DNA of 64,000 nucleotides from Kudoa neothunni. Taxonomy: Eukaryota; Cnidaria. The position numbers and the translations under genes are program-made. The first letter of the stretch is position 1, and each line of letters starts with the position of its first letter. Below are positions 49,886-62,970 of this stretch, piece after piece. The notes beneath the pieces were generated by a model. It searched no databases and was not told where the DNA came from. It was given only the letters and a program-made list of their open reading frames with translations. The DNA is taken from NCBI GenBank assembly GCA_964304625.1, contig OZ199839.1, forward strand, positions 7,378,001 to 7,442,000, given 5' to 3'.

Positions 49886-50929
49886 TAAAGATTAATTTTT
49901 TATAATTACATATAGTCCAAACTAATGCCACCTGAATATTATTTACCACGCCAATAGCCACTTCAAAAAAAGGTGTATTTTATGCGCTTGATTCTTTGAT
50001 ATAAAAATAAAGAACAAATGTTATAATTTCTCCGAACATCGTTGCAACAAACATTCGAGAATTATTTGTTACAAACGGAAACAAAAAATAACCAGTAAAA
50101 GTTAGTTACTTAGTTATATATTATATTTTTAATTATTAATTTTGAGACTTTTTAGGTTAGTTAAGGAATATATTAATTATCAATCCATATTTTATTATGA
50201 ATATCAGTTAGTTAATATTGTATTTTATAGCATTTTAAAAAATTTTATTAAAAAATTATTAGAATCGGTAAAATCAGAATCATGTCGTTACAAGTGAACA
50301 TAGGTATTTTCAGATATTATTATAATCTTGGTAAATTCTACTATCCTTTTTGTATCTAGATAATGTTGGGAAATGATCATATGGCATATTAAATTATAAT
50401 TTCATTAATATTTAAACACGTAAAATTAATAAATAAGTGTTCGGAAGGAATCGACTAACATCGCTGCACAAATAAATTATGATTATTTCGTTATCGCTTG
50501 GGTAAAAAACTTTTTAAAATAATATAATAATATTTCATAATATTGTGCATCAAAATAAGAAATAAAAATCTTAGGTCCTCCCGGACCCCAAAACTGCTTG
50601 GTGTAAGCGTATAGTGGCTTTTAGCGCACTTGGAGGGTGAAAAAGCGTACGCAATTATAAGTATCCCAAGTTATTCAAAAATGCGCAAAAAATAAATTTG
50701 TGATTGTATGTCTTATTATGAGTTTTCGAATAAAACACGTCAATAAACTGCATTCTATGTTTATAAGATGATGTTAAACATCATACGCAAAACAAACATA
50801 GTGTTAACGATAAAAATATAATACAAATTAAACTGTCATATCACCATAAATAGAGCTTTTTGTGAAATTTTAATGATTTCACTGTTGATAGGGATTTTTT
50901 CTACCTTATAAAAGAGTTACATCAGATGA

Positions 50930-53900
50930 TCAATAGGTCAGACTACTTGAGGAGTGATCCGTTGATGTCACAAACGAATCTGGTCTGATGGTTTTTTGGG
51001 TATCACATGAGAACATGGCTAGATGAGGAAGACTCGTTTCTTTAGCAGAGTGAAATTTCATTGGGGATTTTACATCGAGTTCATTAGCAGTGGTAGAATT
51101 ATCTTTGGACTTAACATTAGCCAAACGACCATCACTAACAAATGAAATATTTTCACGTAATCCACCGCGACCATTCTTCACAGTATCATTTTGAATATTG
51201 CGTTGTGATAAACACCCATTACCGGTGTTATCGTTAGATTTGGCAACAGTGTTAGGGACCGTAGTGGAAGGAGGATTCGTTACAGTAGGCACAATTTTAC
51301 AATTGTTTAACAACAAAGTTTTCACATAGCGAGCCAAATTGGAATTGACATTATTATCGTTAGGATCGGAAGACATATAACAAAGAGTGGATTGATTTGA
51401 CTGACCGTTGGTGGTTGTGTTATTAGGTGCAACAGTTCCACTGACAAGGTTGTTACCATTTGGAAGTCTACCAGATATTCTGGGAGCATTTAAAATGAGA
51501 TTGTTGGGATGGAATAAGGAATTTTCTGCTTCTTTGGTATTTTCTGTCGAGGGAACCAATGATTCTTGGAATGGAGGATCGCCCACGATTTCGAAACTAT
51601 TTATAAAATCGACAATTTGTTGTTTCGGCATGGTCCAGATTGATTTAAGTGAATTGTTATTTTGCTGTTGGGCTAGCTGAGAAATAGAGTCCACATTATT
51701 CTTATAGAAATGATGTTGACGCTGAATTTTTTGAATAATTCTGGCGGCCTGAATACGATGCAAGAATAAAATTAACGATTCCTCTTTTTCATCTAATTTG
51801 ACCGCACATTTTTGATTTTTGAGATAAGAAACCACCAAGTGTTGGTGATGGTCGCTCAAATGGCACATCACATAAGGAAAAAGTTTCACATAATTGGTTA
51901 TTGGAATGATATTCTTTTCGCGCATCTAAAACAGCAATCAACAAATAACAACTACTACTACCTATGACAATATACCTCATTCGAGTCGAGAAGATGTCTA
52001 ATTCGACTCAAGTTATGAGCTAAAATATCTTGAGTTGGTATTGAGGGATTACAGCGTGGGTCAATTAGCATAGGGACCTCCTTCAAATAAACAATATTCG
52101 AAGGGTTGGTTTTAATAACCACTGGGCTTGAGGGAAGATTTACTGAAGCGTTAGCATTGGCAGCTAATGAAGCAACGCCGGATCCGTTTTCGTTTCCGTA
52201 AACAGGTGGGCCGGCTAATAAAACATTTTTCAGTGGGTTGTAAGTAATACCAGCATCCGATCTTTCCAGAGTAGATGAAGGCATGGTTACTCTAGGCTGC
52301 TGAAGCTGTTGAGATTGATTTCCCATAAACGAGTGGTTACTGGAGGGGTCTAAATAAAAAAAGTTCCAACCTACCAAGATATTTAGCAAGACGGGAGATT
52401 ACTTATTGTTGGATTATGAATTAAAGTCGACATTGGACCATTTTGATTTAAAGTAAACTTTACAGAGGGAACACGACGATCATCCAACTTCATTGCAGTA
52501 GGATGCCGATCGTTATGATGACTATTTACAGAAGATGTTGATTTGAGAGTTGGATTATTAGGAAATGTCGAAGTGATATTCGATCTATAATGTAGATTTG
52601 AAGAGGGTTGAAATAAACTGGGGTCTTTCTGAGCTACGAACAAATTTCGATTGGCTATATTGGAAATATCCACATTAACCACCGCCGGAGGAGTAGAAAT
52701 ATTTGTTTGGGTGGTTGTAGAGTAATTTTGATGATAGTTGTTACCACTAGATGATGTATTATCGTTCATTGTGGCGTTAGAAGTATTGGTAGTTGTTGAA
52801 ATGGAAATTGGGCGTATGTAATTAGGTTTCTGCATTGCAGGTACACATCGTTGTGTATCCATTGTGGAAGTGATGCGATTGGTTGTTTGGTAAGAAGAAC
52901 GATTGGCGACATCATGAGGTTGGTAGCAAAGTCGTTCCCGAATTTGTTTGCAAAATACCACTCGACAATTAGAGGTGCGACACACACGAGCATGGGGAAT
53001 GCAAAGAGTCATGAGCGAGTAACAAACGGGACATTTGAAACGGTCAGGATAATTACATCCGCTGCAGTGATTGATCGCAATACGCATACGTTGACATTTT
53101 TCATTTGTAGGGCATTGTTCATAAATACTTTCCACGGGGCAGGTGGAACAATGCAACATGATATCGAGCAGCTCCTGGGCTACTTCAAGGTTGGTCTGTT
53201 GTGAAATCGCGTCAACATTTGGGTGATTGTTTGTGGAAAGAGGCTTACTGGCCATACTGTGCCCAATATTAGTAGACAAATTTAACGGAGGGTTGTTGTT
53301 GTTATTGTTATTGTTAGTGACACAACCTGCTGTATTAGATGAAGTAGCAACATTAAGACGAGATTGATACTCTTGATGTAGTTGTTGTTGCTTCATAGTT
53401 TGAGGTGAAAGCAAGTTCGCATGATTAAAGTTGACAAGATTGATAGCGGTGGGATTGTTGGCTCCATCCACTTCAACCATTTGATGTTCATGTCCGTACA
53501 CATAGAAGCATTTGTAGCAAAGATCGAAATCTGGACAGACAGTACAATGGTATTTGTTGAAGAGATGACATTTGCAGTTGTTACAAGTGAAAATGAAACG
53601 ATCTCCAAACTGAATATGGAGTTCAACTAGGAATCCAAGAGTGGTGAATTTGGTACGCAGTAAAGTGCTGAATTCCCATTTTCGTTCGCGACACAACTGT
53701 AAAAATCCGCTTCTTCCATCAGTCAGTTCGGACTGGATTTGAGGGTCGGGTTCTTTTTGCACAATCACACCACTGTTAGAGTAATTGTTGCCACCACCAC
53801 AATTATTGTTGTTTAGACGGCACACAAAAAATACATCTTTGAACCGTTCTAGCAAGTTAAAGAGACGTTGTTCCACTGTGAGGAATTCAGGAACGGCGGT

Positions 53901-56900
53901 TTCGGCTCGCTTTTTCTGTTGAATAGACTTGGATCGTTTTTGACGTTGAGATGATTTAGAAGATCGTTTCTTTTTTGTGGATTTGGATGGTTTGTTGTGG
54001 TTGACTAATGATGAGCCGTCGCTGTTACCTACGTTATCAGCGGTAGTCGAAATGTTGGAATCATCATCGTGTGCAGTCATTGCAATAACATCATCGGTGT
54101 GAGCAGTTTCCTCTTCAGTGTCTTCATTGTCATAATTTTGCATGAGCATGGCGCGGCCCCGTCTCAGTGACGCAGCGGCAGTATTCACAGTTGCATTAAC
54201 AGTACCGTCAGGATTTTTCTCAGCTTTCACCTCATTAATGATATCTTCAAAAGCGTTAGGCCAATAGTCACCTTCGAAATAGGGTATGAGTGTGAGTTGA
54301 GACTTTTTCTCGGAGACAATGTATTTATGCAGATCCTTGATTTTGGTGAAAATTTTTAACTTGACACACTCGTCCAACAGTTTGCGATACCAATCAACAA
54401 GACGCTTATGTTTAGGCACTCGTTGTTCAGCGGGATGGCAATGGAAGATGTAGTCGTCACCTTCACAAGGCGGGCATGCCCATAAATGTACATAACTAAA
54501 GCCACGACGTCTCACAAATTCAAAATATGCAGTGAGGATGGTGAAGTAGACTTCGGTTTTTAGGTGTTTTGGCTGAAAGAAATGAACACTATCCAAGTAG
54601 CTCAAGTAGGCTCGTCCTCGATTAGGTTCTGGAGAATCACTGTCAAACTCTTGAACATGCATGCCGAAGAAACAAATTTCACTGTTATCGTTGAGCTTTT
54701 GAAAAGCAAACAACGCTTTAGAATGGTACACAAATTCTGGTGGATATTTGTCAACAAAGTATTCGTTGATCACATCGGATGTTTTCAATTTTTTTAAGTT
54801 GTTATACACCTGACGAATTCGAACAGGTTGGATTTGTTGCCCAAGTTTTTTGATCAACATCTCATTCAAGCGTTGCTCAATAAATGAAGATAAATGGGTT
54901 TCCTTAAGCCTGTCGGAAGTGTAACGATTGTATTTGGGAAGCGGTGGTATCTTTTCCAAACATTCATCACAATAATAGTAGATACCGTCGATTTCGGCGG
55001 TGTGTTGTTTGCAGATTTGATGAGCTCGCCTGTTGCATTTTCTACATTCGACAAAATTTTCCATAAACACTTTAGAGTTGGTCTCTCTAACGAAGGCGGT
55101 TTTTTCAACTGCCTTTGTCTTAGAGGTTGATCCGCTGGCAGAAGAAGTAGAAATTTTAGTTTCATTAATTTCTTGTGGCGTATTACTGGTCTCAGCTGGT
55201 TGTTGGCTTTCAATCTTGACAGTGCTTTCATTTGTTATGGTATCCTCTTCTTCCTCATCAATCGCTATGGTGATCGTGTCACCTGATATGGAATTGAAAC
55301 AACGTTCACAATAGATATAATAGTTCTGATAGACGTAGTAGATAGCTTCTCGATGGATCACGCAATAATCTTTGCCCATACAGAACAATGGCTGTGGAGT
55401 TAGAACACGCCGATGAGAGCAGCACAATTTCAGTGTTTTAATAATTGGATCCACCTTCTCCAAAAACATATCCTTGAGGCGTGTGGCAATCTTGAACACT
55501 CGAGTGGTACGACGATTGTAGAACCATGCATTTTTGAAGGTTTGCCAAATGTCGTGAATAACCTCCCAGGGGTCGACATAGAATCGTTCCTTCAGTCGAG
55601 TGATAATAGTGTACAAATCCATAGGATGGGTGATAAGATCGTAATAATCGTAAATCATGAAATACACAGGATCGACAGGAGCATGGAATGGTATTCCATC
55701 CGGCGAATTGAATATTTCTTGAAGCAGTGGTAGGAAAATATCGCAAATTTTTTTGGGTGGGAAAATTTGGGTAGGGGTGAACTTGAACATATTCTCATAA
55801 CCATACGAGAGATCTCTAACATTGCCATTGTTAGTGTTGTTGCCATTATGTGTTAGTAACGATTCTCGATTGTGTAACTGATCGAATGCTGATGGGTTGG
55901 TTTGATAGCCAATAAACCTAGTCGACAAACCGATCACGCAAGTTTGTGACATAGTCTGTTTGAGTTCTTCCAAAGGACTGATTTTTGTTTTGATCATGAT
56001 TTGAGAGAAAAACTGGAACATAAGACCAATGTTGGAAATCGATTGTAGATAAATGTCCTAGATTAAAATTCAACAAATTAGTAAAAATTCTTCATTAAAT
56101 ATATTTTTAATTGAATCTTAAAAATACTTTGTTGTGTGAGTGGCGATAGAGGGTATTTTCAAAATTGGTGCACTCCAACAACAAATTACCATTGTTGTTG
56201 ATGACATCCAACTTTTTCTTATTTACATTGCTTATACTAAATGATGTGTTTTTTAGAAAATGGGAAACGCCAAAAATAAACTACATATCATTGAGAATTT
56301 TGCTTCGATCCACCGACGCCAACACTTTATTATTTTGTTCGGCGTAGGAATTTTTGTCGATGCAGAGATAGTCGTTTAGAATGTGGTTTCTAATAGTAGG
56401 TATCAATGTTAACATTGAGCATGTATTTAAAAAAAGTGATTACAATATTTTACGCGCAGATGACACATTAAAATCATCGTTCCGTATTGAAATACATGGT
56501 GCAGAAAAGGCATTCTTAAGAATGGCAACGAGCTTAATGCTTGATTGTTCTTGTGAGTAGAGAAAACTCTTGCAATATTCAACGGTTCCAATGGGAAGTT
56601 TGGGACAGAACTGGCATTGGGGTTTTGAGCATGTGACAATATGGTGGAGAACCAATCTCGAGGAGAAACAGTACACATCTAATCAATTCAATTAATAACA
56701 CTCAAATAATATAATAAAATGCAGCAATTAGATTTTATAGATTAATATACGTTTTAATAGGTTTTAAGAGTGAAATTTAATTGTAATTCTATAGACAATC
56801 GCGAATAATTTGAATACAAAATTTAACATTAATCCTAATACAGTTGGCAATCGATTTTACACACTTTAGTCTCGATCTAGAAGGAATTGTGAGAAATTGG

Positions 56901-58721
56901 TTTCCTACTGTATAACTTAAATTATTATAAACATTTTTTGATTCCAGTCAGTGACCGGTTTTACGTGCTCCCCCTTCGAGATAGTGGGAAAAATGTGTGT
57001 GAAATTGGTAACGACTAGTTTTACGCACTTATTAGCATGTGCATATAATAATATACGTAACTATTTATTTAATATAATTGGATTGCATACTTTTAAGAAA
57101 CAAATAATTTTTTTAACTTCAAAATAAAATAATTAGTTATTTTGATCATAAAAAGTGCATCCAAATATTTTGAAATATAGCCTCCACCCTCGCGAGCATG
57201 ATAGATCGTTCTTTTTTTCAAACTTGAATAAATTTTTAGATTCATTTTAATAAATTCGCAAAAGAAAACAATAATAAATTTGTGTTCAGTCATTTAAACA
57301 ATTTTATTTTTGTTTTTTAAGGTGCCATATAGGTTGGATATAAAGGATATGTTTGGTGCTTTATGGTAACAAATTCGGCATCTGTTGGGGAGATATTGTA
57401 GATGTATTTCATTATTTTATGTTTCGATTTTATTTTGTTCATATCATTTAATTCCTTTGAACATTAAACAAAATTCATCTATTTTTTTAAAACGTTCCGA
57501 AAAAGGTGCATAATGCCAGTCACTGACTACTATATAATCATTATAAAATAACATAATTTTTTACATAGCTATTGTATGTATGTATATATAATTGAATTTA
57601 GATATCAAACATACTTTAATATAATTTATACTAAAATTAGGGTATTCAACAAGTAATTAAGAAACAAAAGCACCCCCGCCTTACACATAGTATCTATTCT
57701 CTACCGATTTTAACACCTACAGTGATTAAACAATATCAAAAGAGAAAAACTATAGCAATCAATAAGGAATTATCTACCCCCTTAAGAAACTTAATACTTT
57801 AGACCACATTTATAAACTAAATTAAGTTGAGTTTATACACTAGTAAAATAATTTTCGGACAAAAATATAATAAAATATTGAAATTTAAACGCATAGTTGA
57901 GTAATACGAGTTCTCGTTTTTTCATACAGAATTGACCTTAAAATCGTACGCAGGTACTATTAAATTTGTATGTACGGTTGAAAAAAACCTTCATGATATG
58001 CTTATAATAATTGAGAAATAATATTCGTTCAAAATATTTGGAGTTAACAGCAGAGAAATAACAGCCGAACCATTAAAAATTTTGCTGTTGTATTCACATT
58101 AAGTATAAATGATATTCTATCCAAGAAATGATAAATTATGGAATTGGGTGAAGGCGGAGCTGTAAATATTAGAGACATGAGAACAATGGACCAAGTCGAC
58201 AAAAAATTTACGAATGTATTATTTGATTGAGGTCGAATATTTAGAATTGAGTAGAAAATTATGAAAAACGTCAATGATGTTAGCTATGTTTGGTTTTAGG
58301 TGTTTAAAGAACAGCTTATTCTGCGTAGATTTAACTTTTGAAGTGATCTGAAAATCGTCGAGGAATACACATCTAAAAATTACTCTGAAAAATTCTAAAC
58401 TCAAGATAACTCAAGATGAGGTTGAATTTTAACTTGGACAAAATTATGATTCCATTTTGGTGTAATTTTCTATATAACAAATATTAAAAGGGGAGAAAGA
58501 GATTCTTCGGTTGAACATGACGATTTTCAACTACTTAAACATTGTTCAAGTGTCACTTTTGGGATTTGTGAATATCATAGCAAAGACGATGAGAAATTAG
58601 TTTTTATTATTTAGAAATATCTTAATTACAAAAACCATTTAAATGTTTCAAATGTGTAAAAGGGATTAAAAAAGATTCTATTTATTTCGAATAGTACACT
58701 TAAACTTAGAAGATTTGTTTA

Positions 58722-58762
<41 letters not shown>

Positions 58763-61262
58763 AAGTGTAAAAAATAAGTTAAATTAATAGATGATTTCTA
58801 GAGTAAATTATTACAATAATAATCAAAGAAACCCGGATTTTGAATACACACACGCGCTAACAGTGCATATTATCCAACGTTGATGATTAATTCGAACATT
58901 TTTTCCGGTCCCCCAGGGATTACGTATTATCCAACATAAATATTTAACAACAGTTGAATTTAACAATAAAATCTCTAAGACGGGTGCAAATAAATTGGGA
59001 TTTTTAATAACCAATAGACATTTTTCAATTATATTCTACTCAAAATAGACAAAAAGATAATGAAAAAATAACGTGTGTCACGTGATTAATTTTCTCCGAA
59101 TTCCCATTATTTTGGAAACTTAATAATTACAATATGCCTGTTTATTATAAAAAAATTTATTTTTATAATAAATAGGTATAGATAATTTTGGATTTAATAG
59201 AAATTTCGAACGAAGAAGAATATTTATGAAGGAAAGGCTAACATTAATACAATCTATTTAATTAAAATAAATGGAAGATACAACTTATAACATTCAATTC
59301 GAGATATTTATTCATGATTGGGGTTATTTGAATAGCAAAATTTAATCCCAACCCTCACATGCGCTCAAAAACATTTAGCATTTTTACATCCCAGCTATAT
59401 ACAGATTTAATCTGTTAGAATCTGTAGTATTTAATTATTTCTAACCCACCTCTTCGCTCGTAGAGATAAGAATAATTAAAGGGGGTCAGTCAAAATTAGC
59501 GACACTTGAGTATTATCTACTATATAAATAGCCAATTTCATTCTAAAATGATAACACCTACATTATACAACATTATTTCATCAAAACCATATAAAGTAGA
59601 ATTTCTCCATAGATAATACAACATAATACTAGAGTCGCCAGGACAATTTAAATTTGTTGTTAATCGATTAAATTTAGCAATGAGAACGAACCACAAATTC
59701 ATATAATTATGTTTAACAATATAAACCTAGGATTGGATTATCATTTTAAAACCCCCCGGAATATTTAGCTTAAAGAAGAGTTCACGCTACGTTGTAAATT
59801 ATAATTTGACCGTTAATTCATAATTAATGATTTGAAACAAGTAATTACTTTTACACTTATACAAAAAACACTGCTTCAGATGAAGTACGATAGCTTGATA
59901 ACCAACACATAATCGGTTCATACACACTTGAGGCACTCGACATCTAACACCAATTCGTACAACAATACAAAACTCAAAATGGAACAATCAAACGCTTACA
60001 TTTTCGAATGAAGAAATAGAATCAACATCTGCGAATAGAATGATAGCTCGAATGAGGTGAATTCATGATAGTAGTACACGAATGGGGAAATAAGTTTGTA
60101 ATCGGGTTTCACATTGTCACTTTGTTCGTATGAGACTGGGGTGAATCGATTGTCGATAACTCTACCGGGAAATATTGTGTATTGTAGAGCGAACAATCTT
60201 AGAATTGAAGGGTATTCGACAGGTTTAGGTTGTTCGTTAGGATGTTTTTCGGCAAAGTCGCACAGCATTGTCCCGTTGTTGTTGCTGTTGCCGTTGCTGC
60301 CACCACCATCAACTTCATAGGCGTTGGGATCCAATGAATAACTGTTGTTGTTGTTGTTATTATTATTATTATTGTAAGGGAATGTGGGATTATTGTTGGA
60401 CGTGGAATTACAACCGTCAACTAGAACAACAGTGGAGAGATCGATATCACTTCGGAATGGTCTTAACAAAACAGAGTTAATAATGGGTTTATTGGTAGCG
60501 TTATTGCTATGAGTGATAATTGTGAGGCGTGTGAACAGTTGTGAAATACCGATTTGTTAATGAATCAACTCTAGGGTGGGATACATCGTTGTGGAAATTG
60601 GCATCATTTGAAACCAGCGCTGAATTATCATCCAGTATCATTGAATTCGAATGATGAAACGAATTTGTGGATAACCGATTTTCGCATCCCGTATAACTAC
60701 TACCAGTCGAATTGACCTCGTTGAATTGAACATCTAACTCTGTTAGAGTAACATAACAACACGCTCCACCTAAAAGAAACACATACCTGGTTCACGATCA
60801 GAACTAGAATCTGATTGAAGGTAAGCCGAACGTCTTTTACGCAATCTATAATGAGACGAAACAGACCCCTTTTTCATACCTAAATCATTCGTCAATTACC
60901 CACCGTTGACAAGAATGAATGTGATAGGGTTGATTATGAAAAACTTCGACGTACTTTCACTGCCACTGAAATTGTTATTGATGTTGCTACTGATGCCGCT
61001 ATTGATTGAGTCAAGTTTTTTCTCCGATGGTGGAGATATTTCATTGCTGACGCTGTTATCAATGATTTCAGGCTCAATTTTTGGGGCCACTTCATCCACT
61101 GCACCTAACAATAAACAAAACAATCAATCACTATCACCTACAAACACTATAAGCTAGGTGGTAAACACAATTGCTCAATTTGAGTGTAGTTGTTGTCTAA
61201 TTATTACTGGTTGTAGAAGTGGTCTCATATTTGGCTCCAGGTGGTGGCGTTGAGCTGTTGTC
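50930..61262 (-). CDS. CBP/p300 histone acetyltransferase and coactivator (multi-exon)
   Basis: Nuclear coactivator that acetylates histones. Exons at 61262-59849 encode a low-complexity N-terminus (MDNSSTPPPGAKYETT, an Asn run) and half of TAZ1: MLILFLHSKICRVPQVCMNR, then VLHLKQCFLYKCK. After a 3.17-kb intron TAZ1 resumes with YCFSSRLVLHHIVTC and QCQFCPKLP, matching HCASSRQIISHWKNC. In the 56021-52383 exon are the bromodomain (VDPVYFMIYDYYDLITHPMD, FKNAWFYNRRTTRVFK), RING/PHD (ECRKCNRRAHQIC), the HAT core (CFFGMHVQEFDSDSPEPN, YLSYLDSVHFF, HLWACPPCEGDDYIFHCHP, DWYRKLLDE), ZZ (CHLFNKYHCTVCPDFDLCYK) and TAZ2 (KCPVCYSLMTLCIPHARVC). HAT residues are kept (SY, the Trp, the WY tyrosine). KIX is not clear and no NCBD was recognised. 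About 2,150 residues, against 2,442 in human CBP. Two C-terminal exons (52389-50930) are divergent. Confidence 0.96.
56946..57528. mobile_element. 583-bp inverted-repeat element in the CBP intron
   Basis: Left end AGTCAGTGACCGGTTTTACG and right end (reverse complement) AGTCAGTGACTGGCATTATG are imperfect inverted repeats over about 24 bp. No clear target duplication and no transposase ORF. DNA-transposon derivative of unassigned superfamily. Confidence 0.65.
58735..58755. repeat. (AT)n microsatellite
   Basis: TA dinucleotide run within the large CBP intron, preceded by ACATACATACAT. Confidence 0.9.
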
Positions 61263-62721
61263 CATTGTAGGAAGGAATAGAGGTAAGAGCAAGCAATAGA
61301 AGATAAGCGTTGGTAGGCAATTTTTTCTGGTTTAAAACAGTGCAACTATTATCATCGTTTACCAACTATGTACAACCACATTCAATGTGTACTTGTTGTT
61401 CGATAGTGTCGCCGTTATGAGTATTGCTCCGGAAAGGTTGTACAGAGGGCGCTATTCTACACTAGTCTAATCTCGGCGTGACGAATCACTTGATTCTTCT
61501 CCAGAAACTACACTTTTATACACAGTTTATTTGTAGGTTAGCAAGCCCAAAAATGGTAGGCGGCGTTTAGAAAAATCAATTAAGTTTGAGTGTATCACTA
61601 CAAAGTCAAAAACAACCTCGCTTAGCTATAAGAGAGCGAAGTCACTAATAATACTAGTCTTTATTTAGCTTATCCAATGCGCGGGCATGACTTTTTATAT
61701 CTCAATTAGCAACTCATAGTGTATTTGTAAACTCACTATTGAAATTTGAATGAGTTGGATAGACGATTCGCTGCACTCACATGTGGTTACCTTTGATAAC
61801 CACCTCACACTTTGTTGCATTGTATTCATGAAGGATTAATACCCAACATAATACCCTTTTATTAACTACCAACGGGATTACTAGGCTAATCATCTACAAC
61901 AACCTACTACAACCATAGAAATTTATTTATTGAGAGTTTAACAACTCATTAACGCTTTTATTAATGAATTGAAAGGCTGATAATTCATAAAACCCAATTA
62001 CAAGATAATCGGGTGCTGTAAACAAGCAATTACTCAATCGTTAATAATACACACTTAGCCGGGTTGCCCTTAGTGAGTTGCTACATCAATTAATAACCCA
62101 GCCAATCCTACTACATGCGATAAATCTAGTCTATATTGGTGGCTGTATAATCGCGGAGACCTTTGTTGAGAATGTTTATCGATTTACAATACCCAATCAA
62201 TAACGACTTAATCAATCGTGAGACTTTACCCACCATCGTGTGATTAGTTGCGAACCGTTAGAGAAAGATGTAACCACCTACGAACATGGGTGGATTCGCC
62301 CGAAAAGACTAGCGTTATTGTTGTAGCGCTATTCAATGTGGTGATTAATAGGATATCGGTCATAGCAGTTTTAAAATGCTTCGTTCAAATGTATCAAACT
62401 TTGTGTTGACACTTGAATAGGGCTATGTTAGACAAAAATTCTATTAAACCCTCAAAGCCGTTTATCCATTAGCGTCTGGCCGGACGAAACAAAAGAAGCG
62501 TCTTTATTAGCACAGATATTTTCAATCTTAAGTGGCATTTGTGGCATTTGTAGCATTTGCAGCATTTGCAGCATTTGTGAGGAACGACCTACTGAAAATT
62601 TTCCCAAGCTTTGATAGCGTGATTAGTTTTAGGTTGGATCGCGCATTAATTCATAATTTATGGGAATACAATTTTCAGAGGGTCTCATAATAATTTCTGG
62701 AAGTATAATTGGCGGGCGCAT
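61263..62721. other. 5' flank of CBP/p300
   Basis: Less AT-rich than the other intergenic regions near 61430-61500, as expected for a promoter. No core promoter element stands out. A 9-bp tandem repeat lies at 62532-62576. Confidence 0.45.
62532..62576. repeat. 9-bp tandem repeat, five units
   Basis: Units GTGGCATTT, GTGGCATTT, GTAGCATTT, GCAGCATTT, GCAGCATTT. The changes step along the array (GTGG, GTAG, GCAG), a pattern of local unit-by-unit duplication. Confidence 0.9.
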
Positions 62722-62970
62722 TTAACCCTCTAAATAAAATGGGTAGGTTACTAATCCAAGTGAATTTGGCCGACAATATCATGGTGTATCCATGATAAAT
62801 AACTTCTCCTCCGTTTTTGTAATCTTCTGTCTTTATGTACGCTTTCGGAAAAACTAATTGAGATTTTTTTCGCCATTTATCCAAAAAGTTTGTTTAAAGA
62901 TACACTCTAAATAAAATTGGGATAGGAATCTACTCCACATTTTTCTTTTATACAATTGTATAAAATTTCG
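62722..62970 (+). mobile_element. TTAA-ended dispersed repeat, copy 3 (MITE-like)
   Basis: Starts TTAACCCTCTAAATAAAATG, then GTGAATTTGGCC. A second block reads CTCTAAATAAAATTGGGATA and CTACTCCACATTTTTCT. Both blocks align with the copies at 17534 and 21340-21591. The right boundary is approximate. Confidence 0.65.

Larger units (their letters stand above)
48581..50929. other. Intergenic stretch between convergent REV3 and CBP
   Basis: AT-rich with no gene seen. It holds a 170-bp hAT-like element (49648-49817) directly followed by a repeat shared with 23394-23460. CCTCCCGGACCCCAAAACTG at about 50577 is a short GC-rich island of unknown meaning. Confidence 0.5.
56679..59848 (-). other. 3.17-kb intron splitting the CBP TAZ1 finger
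   Basis: Donor AAAA|GTAATTAC at 59848, acceptor GATTAG at 56679. Phase 1 joins KCK to NVYC and restores the TAZ1 Cys/His pattern. It holds an inverted-repeat element (56946-57528), an (AT)n run (58735-58755), two overlapping minus-strand ORFs (58044-58404) and a Helitron-like 5' motif at 59516. Confidence 0.85.

Noticed and set aside
59516-59640. Second Helitron starting TCTACTATATAAAT
   Set aside because: Only the first 13 bases match the insert at 19797, and no hairpin plus CTAG end was found downstream.
59996-61262. A separate Asn-rich gene at the right side of the window
   Set aside because: Its last exons carry the first half of a TAZ1 finger that joins in phase to the exon at 56678, so it is the 5' part of CBP/p300.
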